This document shows, one piece after another, positions 24,612-34,168 of a stretch of DNA of 64,000 bases. Origin of the DNA: Pseudomonas paralactis (lineage in GTDB: Bacteria > Pseudomonadota > Gammaproteobacteria > Pseudomonadales > Pseudomonadaceae); the NCBI RefSeq assembly GCF_001439735.1, contig NZ_JYLN01000005.1:62001-126000 (forward strand), given 5' to 3'. The translations under genes were made by a program, and so were the position numbers. How positions within the stretch are numbered: the first letter of the stretch is position 1; each line of letters starts with the position of its first letter. A model generated the notes under the pieces. It ran no database searches, was not told where the DNA came from, and was given only the letters and a program-made list of their open reading frames with translations.

Positions 24612-26900
24612 ATGGCAGTCGCTCATTCCCTCGGGTTTCCACGCATTGGACGCGATCGTGAACTGAAAAAAGCGCAGGAAGCGTTCTGGAAGGGCGAGCT
24701 CGACGAAGCCGGCCTGCGCGCCGTTGGCCGTGATTTGCGCAAGACTCACTGGGCGCTGCAACAACAAGCCGGCATCGAGCTGCTACCCGTCGGTGATTTC
24801 GCCTGGTACGACCAGGTGCTGACCCATTCGTTGATGTTCGGCGTGATCCCCGAGCGATTCCGCCCGGCCGATGGCCACGCCACGTTGCACACGTTGTTCG
24901 CCATGGCTCGCGGCGTCAGTGACAGCTGCTGCGCCGGTGCTCACGCCCAGGAGATGACCAAGTGGTTCGATACCAACTATCACTATCTGGTGCCGGAGTT
25001 CAGCGCTGATCAGCAGTTCCACCTGGGCTGGGATCAACTGTTCGAAGAGGTCAAGGAAGCCCGTGACCTGGGCCACACCGTCAAGCCTGTCGTCATTGGC
25101 CCTCTGACGTACCTGTGGCTGGGCAAGGCCAAGGGCGACGCTTTTGACAAGCTTGATCTGCTTGAGCGTTTGTTGCCGCTGTACGGCCAGATCTTCCAAC
25201 GCCTGGCGGATCTGGGCGTGGAGTGGGTGCAGATTGATGAGCCGATCCTGGTGCTCGATTTGCCGCAGGACTGGAAGAACGCGTTTGAGCGTGCCTATAA
25301 CCTGATCCAGCGTGACCCGCTGAAAAAACTCGTGGCTACCTACTTCGGTGGCCTGGAAGAAAACCTCGGCCTGGCGGCCAACTTGCCGGTTGATGGTTTG
25401 CATATCGACCTGGTGCGTGCACCGGACCAGTACCCGACCATCCTTGATCGCCTGCCGGCTTATAAGGTGTTGTCCCTGGGCGTGGTCAATGGCCGCAACG
25501 TGTGGCGTTGCGACCTGGAAAAGGCCCTGGCCACTTTGCAGCATGCCCATGAAAAGCTGGGCGATCGCCTGTGGGTTGCGCCGTCCTGCTCGCTACTGCA
25601 CAGCCCGGTAGACCTCGCCCGTGAAGACAAGCTGGATGCCGAATTGAAAAGCTGGCTGGCCTTTGCCGTGCAAAAGTGCGAAGAAGTGGCGTTGCTGGCC
25701 CGGGCTGTCGACGAGCCCGAGGCGCCCGGCGTACTGGCCGCCCTGGCTGAAAGCCGTGCCGTACAGGCTGCTCGTGAGGCATCGACGCGGATCCACAAGC
25801 CTGCCGTACAGGCTCGCGTCGCCGCCATCACCGAGCAGGACAGCCAACGCCAGTCGCCGTTTGCCCAGCGTATCGAGAAGCAGCGCGCCGGCCTGAACCT
25901 GCCGCTGTTCCCGACCACTACCATTGGTTCCTTCCCGCAAACCGCGTCGATCCGCCTGGCACGTCAATCGTACAAGGCCGGCAAGTTGAGCGAAGCCGAA
26001 TACGTCGAAGCCATGCACAGCGAAATCAAGCACGCTGTCCAAGTGCAGGAAAACCTTGGCCTGGACGTGCTGGTGCACGGTGAAGCCGAGCGTAACGACA
26101 TGGTCGAGTACTTCGCCGAGCAACTGGATGGCTACGCGTTCACCCGTTTCGGCTGGGTGCAGAGTTATGGTTCCCGTTGCGTGAAACCGGCGGTGATCGT
26201 CGGTGACCTGAGCCGCCCGAAAGCCATGACCGTGGAATGGATCCGCTATGCCCAGGGGCTGACCGACAAGGTGTTGAAGGGCATGTTGACCGGCCCGGTA
26301 ACCATGCTGATGTGGTCGTTCCCACGGGAAGATGTGAGCCGCCAAGTGCAGGCTCGGCAACTGGCCCTGGCGATTCGTGACGAAGTGGTGGACCTGGAAG
26401 CCGCCGGCATCAGGATCGTGCAGATCGACGAAGCCGCGTTCCGCGAAGGTTTGCCGTTACGCCAGGCACAGTGGCAACACTACCTCGACTGGGCCACCGA
26501 AGCGTTTCGCCTTTGCGCCGGCGGCGTGCGAGACGAAACCCAGATCCACACTCATATGTGCTACAGCGAGTTCAACGATGTGATCGAGTCCATCGCGGCG
26601 ATGGATGCCGACGTGATCACCATCGAAACTTCGCGTTCGGACATGGAGTTGCTTGATGCCTTTGAGGCCTTTGACTACCCGAACGACATCGGCCCCGGCG
26701 TGTATGACATCCACTCGCCACGGGTGCCCGATGTATCGCAGATGGCTAACTTGCTGCGCAAGGCTGCCAAGCGGATTCCGGCAGAGCGTTTGTGGGTCAA
26801 CCCCGATTGCGGCTTGAAAACCCGCGGTTGGCCGGAGACGGAGGCGGCGCTCATTCACATGGTCACCGCCGCCCGCCAACTACGCGCTGAATTGGCCTGA
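24612..26900 (+). CDS. metE: cobalamin-independent methionine synthase
   Basis: 762 residues, full length. It transfers the methyl group of 5-methyltetrahydropteroyltri-glutamate to homocysteine. The N-terminal half starts [17 protein letters not shown], and the C-terminal catalytic half starts near residue 430 ([15 protein letters not shown]). The zinc ligands are visible as His and Cys in HTHMCYSEF, Glu in [10 protein letters not shown] and Cys in NPDCGLKTR. The gene is monocistronic and followed by nested REP elements. Confidence 0.98.
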   Translation: MAVAHSLGFPRIGRDRELKKAQEAFWKGELDEAGLRAVGRDLRKTHWALQQQAGIELLPVGDFAWYDQVLTHSLMFGVIPERFRPADGHATLHTLFAMARGVSDSCCAGAHAQEMTKWFDTNYHYLVPEFSADQQFHLGWDQLFEEVKEARDLGHTVKPVVIGPLTYLWLGKAKGDAFDKLDLLERLLPLYGQIFQRLADLGVEWVQIDEPILVLDLPQDWKNAFERAYNLIQRDPLKKLVATYFGGLEENLGLAANLPVDGLHIDLVRAPDQYPTILDRLPAYKVLSLGVVNGRNVWRCDLEKALATLQHAHEKLGDRLWVAPSCSLLHSPVDLAREDKLDAELKSWLAFAVQKCEEVALLARAVDEPEAPGVLAALAESRAVQAAREASTRIHKPAVQARVAAITEQDSQRQSPFAQRIEKQRAGLNLPLFPTTTIGSFPQTASIRLARQSYKAGKLSEAEYVEAMHSEIKHAVQVQENLGLDVLVHGEAERNDMVEYFAEQLDGYAFTRFGWVQSYGSRCVKPAVIVGDLSRPKAMTVEWIRYAQGLTDKVLKGMLTGPVTMLMWSFPREDVSRQVQARQLALAIRDEVVDLEAAGIRIVQIDEAAFREGLPLRQAQWQHYLDWATEAFRLCAGGVRDETQIHTHMCYSEFNDVIESIAAMDADVITIETSRSDMELLDAFEAFDYPNDIGPGVYDIHSPRVPDVSQMANLLRKAAKRIPAERLWVNPDCGLKTRGWPETEAALIHMVTAARQLRAELA

Positions 26901-26913
26901 TATTGTCTGCAAG

Positions 26914-27101
26914 TGTGGGAGGAGGCTTGCCCTAAATGCCAGTCAGTTAAGGTTTTTGTAGGAGCGAGCTTGCTCGCGAAAAACTCATAGGCGCCGCGTT
27001 CATTCAGGATGCCGGCGTCATCGTTTACGACCTTCGCGAGCAAGCTCGCTCCTACAGAGGGCGATGTACGCTTAACTGACTGGCATTAGGGCTTGCCTCC
27101 C
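26914..27101. repeat. nested REP: GTAGGAGC-class REPIN (26958-27055) inside another repeat
   Basis: A 98-bp REPIN at 26958-27055 is flanked by inverted sequences ATGCCAGTCAGTTAAG (left, ending 26951) and CTTAACTGACTGGCAT (right, from 27071). Outside these are partial GTGGGAGG-class arms. The right flank recurs next to the REPIN at 32485. Confidence 0.85.
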
Positions 27102-27109
27102 AGCCCCGG

Positions 27110-28264
27110 TCAGAGGTACTTGAGCCAGGCGATATCGCGCCGGCGCGCTTTGAGCCCGGCAAACCAACGTACCGGCGGGTACAGCACCAGCGGCAACACC
27201 AACGCCATCAGCCACACCGCACCGATGCTGTCGAAGCCGAAATAGTTGCCGTGGTTGAGCCCAAACCATCCCACACAGGCGACATACAGCACCTTCAACA
27301 CATACAGATGCAGCAGATAAAAGAACATCGGCGCCGCACCAAACACCGCCAGCACGCCAATCCAGCGCTTAGACCCGGCGCGTTCGAACGCCAGCAACAG
27401 CAACAATCCAACCCCCAACGTCAACGCCAGGAACAACAGCGACGGCGGGTATTTGGTGATGTTGAAGAAGCTCATCAGGGTCTGCACGCCATTGTCATAC
27501 GCATACCAAGGCTGCTCGCCGTAGCCGTTGACTGCCCGCAGCAGCACAAAGCCCATTAATGCCGCCACACCCGCGATCAGCAGATGACGCTGACGCAGAG
27601 CTGGCAGTGCGGTAGTGGCGAACCATGGCCCCAGTCCATAGCCCAGGGCGATCACACCGATCCATGGCAGCACCGGATAAGTCACGCGCAGACGCAGGTT
27701 TTCCGACACCTGGATCCAACTGCGCTCATGCAGGATTGACCAGCCAGTCTGCAACCCCGACCCGGGGGCAAAGTGCACCCCGTCGAGCAGGTTATGCCCG
27801 ACGATGATCACCAGCGCCAAGGTGATCAGCAGCGGGCGCGGCAACCACACCAGCGCTGCGAGGGCGATCATGCTCACGCCGATGGCCCAGATCACCTGCA
27901 TATAGATCACGCTGGGCGGCAACTGGAAGGTCCAGGCGAAATTGACCAGGGTGAATTCCAGCACCACCAGGAACAGTCCGCGCTTGAACAAAAAGGCCGA
28001 CACATCGCGTCGTCCCTGATATTTCTGACCGTACAGCCACGCCGACAATCCGGTGAGTAACACAAACACCGGCGCACACAGATGGGCCAGGGTGCGGCTG
28101 GCAAACAGCGCAGGCTCAATGCTGTCGATGCTCATCGGGTCGCTGACCTGACGGTGCAGCAGGAAGGTTTCACGCACATGGTCGAGAAGCATGAACAGGA
28201 TCACCAGGCCGCGCAGGGCATCGATGGATTGCAGGCGTTGACGGAGGGGAACAGCGTCGGTCAT
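27110..28264 (-). CDS. DUF1624/heparan-alpha-glucosaminide N-acetyltransferase-like membrane protein
   Basis: 384 residues with about nine to ten membrane helices. The family opening RLQSIDALRGLVILFMLLDH contains the R-G and His typical of acyltransferase-3-like/DUF1624 proteins. Later blocks are HLCAPVFVLLTGLSAWLYG and FGAAPMFFYLLHLYVLK. They are thought to acylate sugars or other envelope components; the substrate here is unknown. ATG 28264 is preferred to an upstream TTG. It is divergent from the DUF924 gene. Confidence 0.88.
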   Translation of the reverse strand: MTDAVPLRQRLQSIDALRGLVILFMLLDHVRETFLLHRQVSDPMSIDSIEPALFASRTLAHLCAPVFVLLTGLSAWLYGQKYQGRRDVSAFLFKRGLFLVVLEFTLVNFAWTFQLPPSVIYMQVIWAIGVSMIALAALVWLPRPLLITLALVIIVGHNLLDGVHFAPGSGLQTGWSILHERSWIQVSENLRLRVTYPVLPWIGVIALGYGLGPWFATTALPALRQRHLLIAGVAALMGFVLLRAVNGYGEQPWYAYDNGVQTLMSFFNITKYPPSLLFLALTLGVGLLLLLAFERAGSKRWIGVLAVFGAAPMFFYLLHLYVLKVLYVACVGWFGLNHGNYFGFDSIGAVWLMALVLPLVLYPPVRWFAGLKARRRDIAWLKYL

Positions 28265-28366
28265 GGGCAAGGATCACAGGCAAGACGAGAAATTAGCGTT
28301 ATCCTATAACATTAAGCTGCGCATTGCCGCGCTGGATCTTATCTGCGAACTGATGGGGAGGTACCC

Positions 28367-28918
28367 ATGACACACACCACCACACAACCGGCCGAGGCCG
28401 TGATTGAGTTCTGGACACAGGCCGGTCCCAAGCGCTGGTTCGCCAAGAACGAAGGCTTCGATACGGCCTTTCGCGACACCTTCCACACTACCCATATGCA
28501 AGCAGCGCGGCGCGAGCTCGACGGTTGGCTGGCCACGGCCGATGGCGCACTGGCGTTATTGATTTTGCTCGACCAATACCCACGCAACGCTTTTCGCGGC
28601 ACTGCGCACATGTTCGCCACCGACCCGCTGGCGCGTTTTTATGCGCAGCAGATGGTGGATGCCGGGCTGGATCAACAGATCGATCCGCAGTTACGCGCGT
28701 TTTGTTATTTGCCGTTTGAACATTCCGAAGACCCGCAAGACCAGCAGCGCTCGTTGGTGCTTAACCAGCAGTTGGATGCCAACACTTATCACTGGGCCAA
28801 GGAACATGCCGATATTATCCAGCGGTTTGGGCGGTTTCCCCATCGCAATGCGGTGTTGGGCAGGGCTACGACAGCAGCGGAACAGGTTTTTTTGGATGAG
28901 GGAGGGTTTGCGGGGTAG
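28367..28918 (+). CDS. DUF924 family protein
   Basis: 183 residues of a conserved TPR-like helical family (DUF924). Recognisable blocks are VIEFWTQAGPKRWFAKNEGF, LILLDQYPRNAFRGTAHMFA, YLPFEHSEDPQDQQRS and RFGRFPHRNAVLGR. A Shine-Dalgarno (GGGGAGG) precedes the ATG. The cellular role is not established. Confidence 0.93.
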   Translation: MTHTTTQPAEAVIEFWTQAGPKRWFAKNEGFDTAFRDTFHTTHMQAARRELDGWLATADGALALLILLDQYPRNAFRGTAHMFATDPLARFYAQQMVDAGLDQQIDPQLRAFCYLPFEHSEDPQDQQRSLVLNQQLDANTYHWAKEHADIIQRFGRFPHRNAVLGRATTAAEQVFLDEGGFAG

Positions 28919-29115
28919 GGCGGAGCAAGAGTGTTTGCTTAATCACCTTTCACTGATTCAACATCACGATGCATCGGTTAGTTTGGGGGAGACCTGTGAT
29001 TACTTGAAGAATTTGCCTACAAATTTTTAGGTTGAATCCTATACTTTGCTTGCTTGTAAAGTTCTTCTGCGTGCTCAAACATCATTATCAGGATAACTAA
29101 CCTGAGGCGCAGGAC

Positions 29116-30288
29116 GTGCAGCCGAATGTGCGGATACTGATTTTAGCTTGCAGCACCACCGTGATGGCCCAGCTGGGCGTGACACTTTATCTTCCCGCCA
29201 CGCCTTACATCATTTATGCGCTCGGTATGAGTGAGGCTGAAGGCTACAACGCCTTATTGATGTATTTGAGCGGTGCCGCGTTTCCATTGATTTTTGCCGG
29301 TCACCTTATTCGGTTATTTGGTCGTTCAGCAGTTCTTTTGGGGTTTTGCTGCATCTTCTTTAGCGGGAGTTTTTTATCCGTGTGGGCTTGTGATGATAAA
29401 AGCTTTTATCTTTCCAGGCTGATGCAAGGCTTTGGTGGCGGTGGGGCGGCGTTGCTGGGGCGCGCATTGTTATCGGAGGTTTTCTCGGGGGTTCACTTGG
29501 CGAGAAATTTATCCCTTTTATCCTATTCATTTGTTTTTGCGCTGGCGGCAGGACAAGTCGCAAGCGGTTTATTGGTTTCTTTTTTTCGCTGGGAGGTGGT
29601 GGCAGTGGTCATGGCTTGCGGCTCAGTCATCACCGCTATACTGATGCTGCCCGTAAGAGAGACTCTGTCTGCTTTGGATATTGCTAGTCAGCAGCGAGTC
29701 GGACCTCCAAGGTATGCAGCCATGGTCAGTCATCCCAGCTTTTATTTGCCGGTCATACTAGGCGGATGTGGTTATGGGGTGTTTGTTGTGTACCAAGGTG
29801 TAGGTGTCTACGTCTTCGACGCGCTATTAGAGTGGAATGGCGCGCAGTACGGTATGTTTGGCGTATGGCTGGGGGGTGCCTATTGGCTCGGGGCGCTATC
29901 CGTAAGGTGTGCACTTAGGTCGGTTAGCCTTTCTGCACTTTCAATGATGGCCAGCGGTGTGCTGCTTTTTGCGGTGTCTGTATTTTTATTAACTACCCTA
30001 AAGCACTTGGATCGCCACTTTATATTCTTTGCATATCTAGCAGTCTGGTATGCCCAGGCAATGATTTATCCCTGCGTCGCGTCCATGGCGGTAAAAAAAT
30101 ACCCTGGTATTGAGGCAATGATGTTGTTTAGTTTCTTGCAACAGTTAGTCGCTCTGTTATTCGCAACATTAGCATCACTGCTCATTGCCGTTGGAATGCA
30201 TGGCGTGGCGTTATTAACCCTTGGTTTAGGCGTCTTGGGAGCGCTGGTGACAGTTTTACTGGCAAACAACAGGAGCAGCCAGACATAG
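29116..30288 (+). CDS. MFS transporter (Bcr/CflA-like), low GC
   Basis: 390 residues with twelve predicted membrane helices and no long loops. The N-terminal YLPATPYIIYALGMSEAEGY and the motif-A-like RLFGRSAVLLGF place it in the DHA1 drug-efflux group near Bcr/CflA. Base composition is clearly lower in GC than its neighbours and codons such as TTA and ATA are frequent, which suggests transfer. The GTG at 29116 follows GAGG in the leader; no ATG is available near the N-terminus. The nearest genes give no substrate clue. Confidence 0.88.
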   Translation: MQPNVRILILACSTTVMAQLGVTLYLPATPYIIYALGMSEAEGYNALLMYLSGAAFPLIFAGHLIRLFGRSAVLLGFCCIFFSGSFLSVWACDDKSFYLSRLMQGFGGGGAALLGRALLSEVFSGVHLARNLSLLSYSFVFALAAGQVASGLLVSFFRWEVVAVVMACGSVITAILMLPVRETLSALDIASQQRVGPPRYAAMVSHPSFYLPVILGGCGYGVFVVYQGVGVYVFDALLEWNGAQYGMFGVWLGGAYWLGALSVRCALRSVSLSALSMMASGVLLFAVSVFLLTTLKHLDRHFIFFAYLAVWYAQAMIYPCVASMAVKKYPGIEAMMLFSFLQQLVALLFATLASLLIAVGMHGVALLTLGLGVLGALVTVLLANNRSSQT

Positions 30289-30390
30289 GGTGGCTTTTGT
30301 ATTCCCGCCAGGAATGCCCCCATAAAAACCCTGCATTATCTTTATCGACCCGGATCTCGTAGCGTGGTGTTTCATCCTCGGAGATAGCCC

Positions 30391-31023
30391 ATGAGCCAAC
30401 CCCCGCTGCGCCTCTACGTTGATTCGCTGTTCACCAGCCCCTACGCCATGTCGGTGTTTGTCGCCCTGCGGGAAAAAGGCCTGGGGTTCGACACGGTTAC
30501 CCTGGACCTGGACGCTGGGCAAAACCAGTCGGCGGGTTACGCCCAGCGCTCCCTGACCCAACGGGTACCCACTCTGGAGCACGGTGATTTTACGTTGTCG
30601 GAATCTTCGGCAATTACTGAGTACCTGGACCAGGCTTATCCCCCGATCAGCCTTTACCCGGCGGGTCTGCAGCAGCGGGCGAGGGCGCGGCAGGTTCAGG
30701 CATGGTTACGCAGTGACTTGCTGCCAATTCGTCAGGAGCGTTCAACCCTGGTGGTGTTCTACGGGCAGCAGATGCCGCCTTTATCGCCGATGGCGCAGGC
30801 TGCTGCGGGCAAGTTGATCAGCGCTGCTCAGGCACTATTGGCGGGCAACCCCGAGTATTTGTTTGGTCAGTGGTCGATCGCCGATGTGGACCTGGCGGTG
30901 ATGCTCAATCGCCTGATCCTTAACGGCGACGCCGTGCCGGCCGAGCTGGTGGCGTACGCGCAACGCCAGTGGCAACGCCCGTCAGTTCGGGAGTGGGTCA
31001 ACCTGCAACGGCCGGTGCTCTAG
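30391..31023 (+). CDS. yfcF: glutathione S-transferase, YfcF-like
   Basis: 210 residues: an N-terminal thioredoxin-like GST domain (LRLYVDSLFTSPYAMSVFVA, then QRVPTLEHGDFTLSESSAI with the cis-Pro and glutathione-binding Glu-Ser) and an all-helical C-terminal domain (YLFGQWSIADVDLAVMLNRL). A Shine-Dalgarno GGAG precedes the ATG. Its last 42 bp overlap, antisense, the 3' end of the next gene. Confidence 0.93.
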   Translation: MSQPPLRLYVDSLFTSPYAMSVFVALREKGLGFDTVTLDLDAGQNQSAGYAQRSLTQRVPTLEHGDFTLSESSAITEYLDQAYPPISLYPAGLQQRARARQVQAWLRSDLLPIRQERSTLVVFYGQQMPPLSPMAQAAAGKLISAAQALLAGNPEYLFGQWSIADVDLAVMLNRLILNGDAVPAELVAYAQRQWQRPSVREWVNLQRPVL

Positions 31024-31266
31024 CTGCCACTCTTCCTTGACACGCCGGTCGAGGTCCTCCCAGTGGGCCATGCCCAGCACCCGCATGGTGTTCAAGCCCC
31101 GCAGGTAACCACGCAGTTGCTGGGCGCTGGCCGAGCGTTGTTCGGCGTCGGCGGTTGGGTCCAGCAGTACGGTTTCATACTCGACCAGGTAATCGGCGAC
31201 CCGCTCGCGAAATTCCGGCAGTACGGCATCGCGGATGCGGTCGAAGGTTTTCTGGTAGGGCTTCAT
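30982..31266 (-). CDS. uncharacterised 94-residue helical protein
   Basis: A charged, helical, cytoplasmic protein (FDRIRDAVLPEFRERVADYL, then RVLGMAHWEDLDRRVKEEW). AAGGA lies 7-8 nt before the ATG, supporting the gene. It overlaps the GST gene tail to tail by 42 bp (30982-31023). I do not recognise the family. Confidence 0.78.
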   Translation of the reverse strand: MKPYQKTFDRIRDAVLPEFRERVADYLVEYETVLLDPTADAEQRSASAQQLRGYLRGLNTMRVLGMAHWEDLDRRVKEEWQLEHRPLQVDPLPN

Positions 31267-31403
31267 GGCGGGGTCCTTATAGGTTTTATGGGCTGCCTGA
31301 CACTATCGGTTCAAATGATAGTCACCATCAAGGATCACAAGTTCTGTTTTTTCGCCAAACGCGCAAAATCTGCCCATCCAGACGCAGCTCAAGGAAATGC
31401 GCG

Positions 31404-32048
31404 ATGAGGACGATTATCCAGCTTGCTTTAATGGCCCTGATGTTGGGCGCCACCGTCATGACCACCCCGGCGATTGCCGATGAGCTGCGTACAGGCCATT
31501 TGCTGCCGCTGGCCGCTAGCGTAGAATCCCTGCAACGCACCCAGACAGTAGGGGTGTTGTTCAGCGAAAACACCCGCGACAACCTCATCTACCTTGAGCG
31601 CTATCATGCCATGGCAATGAACGGCGCCAAGGATGCCCTGGATGGGCGGATTCGCCAGGCGTTCGTTAACAGCTCCGATCCGGAACTGGCTATCGACTGG
31701 TTGATGAACTCGCTGCAGGGCGCTTTTTTCTCGGTGACGGTCTATAGCTCCCTGGATGACATGGTGCAGGCGCATCCGGATGTGGTGGTGGTGCTCGATA
31801 CCCATAACCAGTTGCTGACCCAGCGTAACGACCGGGTTGAGGCACGCTTTGCAGCACGTTTTTATGACGCGAACCTGCAATATATCGCCAAGGCCGAAGG
31901 CTCGATGGACAGGCAAGTGCCGTCAGTGTGGGTGCACGGCAAGGCAGCGCCGGAGATTGCCGCGTTGATCGAGCAGCAGCGAGATGTACAGCAAGACGCC
32001 CTGAAGCAGTTCGATGTGTCGCTCAAGGCCCTGGTTCGCGCAGGTTGA
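31404..32048 (+). CDS. exported protein of unknown function
   Basis: 214 residues with a clear signal peptide (MRTIIQLALMALMLGATVMT then TPAIADE). The mature part alternates beta and alpha segments (TQTVGVLFSENTRDNLIYLE, then HPDVVVVLDTHNQLL) like a small periplasmic Rossmann-type domain, but I do not recognise the family. AAGGAA lies before the ATG. It is followed 45 bp later by a lipoprotein gene on the same strand, a probable pair. Confidence 0.8.
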   Translation: MRTIIQLALMALMLGATVMTTPAIADELRTGHLLPLAASVESLQRTQTVGVLFSENTRDNLIYLERYHAMAMNGAKDALDGRIRQAFVNSSDPELAIDWLMNSLQGAFFSVTVYSSLDDMVQAHPDVVVVLDTHNQLLTQRNDRVEARFAARFYDANLQYIAKAEGSMDRQVPSVWVHGKAAPEIAALIEQQRDVQQDALKQFDVSLKALVRAG

Positions 32049-32093
32049 TTCGCGAGTGGATGTGAACCCTATTGGTTATTTTCAGGAATCTGT

Positions 32094-32435
32094 ATGCGCT
32101 CTTTTTTCGCCCCGGCAGTGGCCTTTGCTGCCCTGTTGCTGACTGGTTGTATTACGGCTCCCAATGCCCCGTCGCTGACCCTGCAAACCGCCAAGACCCC
32201 CGAAGGCTATGTGCAATGCCTATTGCCCAAGCTGGAAAAGCACGGCATCAGCTCGACCGTGACGCAGAACTCCCGTCACGCCAAGGTGTTGTTGACCAGC
32301 AAGATCGCCGCCGATGATGTGCTGGAAGCCTACAAGTCCCAGGACGGTACCAAAGTGTCGCTGTATGAGCGCAAGCCGCTGGTTTCGGCAATCAAGCCAT
32401 CGCGGCTTGAGCAGGCGGCCCAGGACTGCAAATAA
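32094..32435 (+). CDS. small putative lipoprotein
   Basis: 113 residues with a signal peptide ending in lipobox LLTGC (Cys19). The mature domain (TPEGYVQCLLPKLEKHGISS) holds two further Cys residues, one in the YVQCLL segment and one at the last-but-one residue, that could form a disulfide. It probably shares a transcript with the exported protein upstream. Function unknown. Confidence 0.82.
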   Translation: MRSFFAPAVAFAALLLTGCITAPNAPSLTLQTAKTPEGYVQCLLPKLEKHGISSTVTQNSRHAKVLLTSKIAADDVLEAYKSQDGTKVSLYERKPLVSAIKPSRLEQAAQDCK

Positions 32436-32484
32436 TGTGGGAGCGGCTTGACCTGATGCCAGTCAGTTAAGCGTACATAGCCCT

Positions 32485-32586
32485 CTGTAGGAGCGAGCTT
32501 GCTCGCGAAAAACTTCAACGATAAAGCGTGCTTCCTGAATGAACGCGGCGCCTGTGAGTTTTTCGCGAGCAAGCTCGCTCCTACAG
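32485..32586. repeat. REP pair (REPIN), GTAGGAGCGAGC class
   Basis: A 102-bp inverted pair. Its left flank (32454-32484, ATGCCAGTCAGTTAAGCGTA then CATAGCCCT) matches the inverted right flank of the REPIN at 26958 except for one base. Confidence 0.9.
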
Positions 32587-32638
32587 AACTGCTATCGGGA
32601 GCAAGTCGGATCGTCGCACGGCCCCTCCCGCATTTGGC

Positions 32639-33385
32639 TCAAGGTTTTGCTTCGTTGCTGAAGCTGTCCACCGTCTTGATCAACCCCAGCGCCGCCAACG
32701 CGACCAACTCACCGCCTTTTTCCACCGTCGCCAGCGCCGGATCCGACCCCATGCGGCCATCGGGGAAGCGCGCGCGGAAGTCCAGCGCCTCGCGGATCGG
32801 GCCGGTGTTGGCGATTTGCGGTGAGTAGTCGGCAGACTTGATCGACTGCGGGTAAGCCCACTGCGTCACCGCAATCTCCGACGGCGTGGCGTGGCTGCCG
32901 TGGCCGACCGGGAACTGGCGCTGGGCCAGGTCGGTGACGCCTTCCAGGTCCCACCAGTTCACCAGCTTCAGCGCGAACCCGGCCGGGCGGCGGGCGAAGC
33001 TGGCTTCGGCGTACAGCTCGGAAAACGCCGCCTCGATCGTGGCGATATTGCCGCCATGGCCGTTCAGGAACAGGATTTTCTCGAAGCCATGCCCGGCCAG
33101 CGAACGCACCCAATCGCCAATCGCGGCGATAAAGGTGGAAGGGCGCAGCGAGATGGTGCCGGGAAAGCCCAGGTGGTGCTGGGCCATGCCGATATTGAAA
33201 GTAGGGCCGATCAGGATGTCGGCGTTTTTTTGCGCCTCATGGGCGATGATCTCCGGGCACATCCAGTCGGTGCCCAGCAGGCCGGTGGGGCCGTGTTGTT
33301 CGTTGGAGCCGATAGGGATCACGACCGTGCGGCTGCGTTCCAGAAACTGCCCGATTTCGATCCAGGTGCTGGTGTGTAGAAGCAT
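32639..33385 (-). CDS. creatininase family amidohydrolase
   Basis: 248 residues of the creatininase/MftE/ArfB-like metal-dependent amidohydrolases. Metal-binding signatures are visible: PIGSNEQHGPTGLLGTDWM (Glu, His, Asp) near residue 25, LNGHGGN near 105 and HGSHATPSEIA (His, Glu) near 165. Other members open creatinine, formamidopyrimidine or mycofactocin precursors; the substrate here is not predicted by context. Confidence 0.9.
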   Translation of the reverse strand: MLLHTSTWIEIGQFLERSRTVVIPIGSNEQHGPTGLLGTDWMCPEIIAHEAQKNADILIGPTFNIGMAQHHLGFPGTISLRPSTFIAAIGDWVRSLAGHGFEKILFLNGHGGNIATIEAAFSELYAEASFARRPAGFALKLVNWWDLEGVTDLAQRQFPVGHGSHATPSEIAVTQWAYPQSIKSADYSPQIANTGPIREALDFRARFPDGRMGSDPALATVEKGGELVALAALGLIKTVDSFSNEAKP

Positions 33386-33415
33386 TCGAAGCTCTCTTTT
33401 ATCTGTGGGGACAGG

Positions 33416-34129
33416 CTATCCGCCACGGATTGTACGACTACTCGCCACCTGTTGGGGTTTGCAATTGAGGTACGTCGAGGACTTCAACCAGCGCTGGTCG
33501 GGATACCAGGAGAACATGAACTGCCCATCCTTGAGCTTGTCTACCACTTGACGGGCGACCTGCGGGCGTACTGCCGGGCAGCCCTGGCTGCGCCCGATTC
33601 GGCCTTCGCGCTTGCTCCATAACGGGCTGACGTAGTCGGCGGCATGGATCACGATGGCGCGGTCGCGTGCCAGGTCATTGAAGCCGGGCTCAAGGCCATC
33701 CATGCGCAGCGAGTAGCCATGGGCACCGAGGTAGCTTTCCTGGGTGCGGAACAAGCCCAGGCTGGATTGATGGCTGCCTTCGAGATTGGAGAACTGAGTG
33801 GCGAAGTTTTCCCCCGACTTGGCGCCATGGGCCACCAGGTCACGCAGTACCAGGGTCTGTTTGCGCAAATCGAAGATCCACAGCCGACGAGCGGTCGAGG
33901 GCTGGGAGTAGTCAATAACCGCCAGGCGATCGGAGCGTTCCTCGCCGTTATTGACTGCACACTGCACCGCGCTCAGGGCACTTTTGAGTACAGTGGGATT
34001 GAGTTCTGGAGCCGAGCGCGCCAGGCTGCTATATAGGGAAGGTGGGGTGCCAGCGGCGGCGAGCGCAAAATTGCTCAATAAAGCCAGGCCCCCGGTGATC
34101 AAGCCGAGGTGGCGCATAAAAGTCAGCAT
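33416..34129 (-). CDS. murein L,D-transpeptidase catalytic-domain family protein (YkuD_2-like)
   Basis: 237 residues with a signal peptide (LGLITGGLALLSNFALAAAG). The conserved His is in AIVIHAADYVSP and the catalytic Cys in RIGRSQGCPAVRP, the pattern of the YkuD_2 branch of L,D-transpeptidase-like envelope enzymes. It is transcribed divergently from a second, YcbB-like L,D-transpeptidase, which suggests a joint role in peptidoglycan crosslinking or lipoprotein attachment. An internal ATG 12 bp downstream is an alternative start. Confidence 0.88.
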   Translation of the reverse strand: MLTFMRHLGLITGGLALLSNFALAAAGTPPSLYSSLARSAPELNPTVLKSALSAVQCAVNNGEERSDRLAVIDYSQPSTARRLWIFDLRKQTLVLRDLVAHGAKSGENFATQFSNLEGSHQSSLGLFRTQESYLGAHGYSLRMDGLEPGFNDLARDRAIVIHAADYVSPLWSKREGRIGRSQGCPAVRPQVARQVVDKLKDGQFMFSWYPDQRWLKSSTYLNCKPQQVASSRTIRGG

Positions 34130-34168
34130 CTACAGTCGAGTCCCCGCTGTGGAGTGGAGCTAAGTCAA

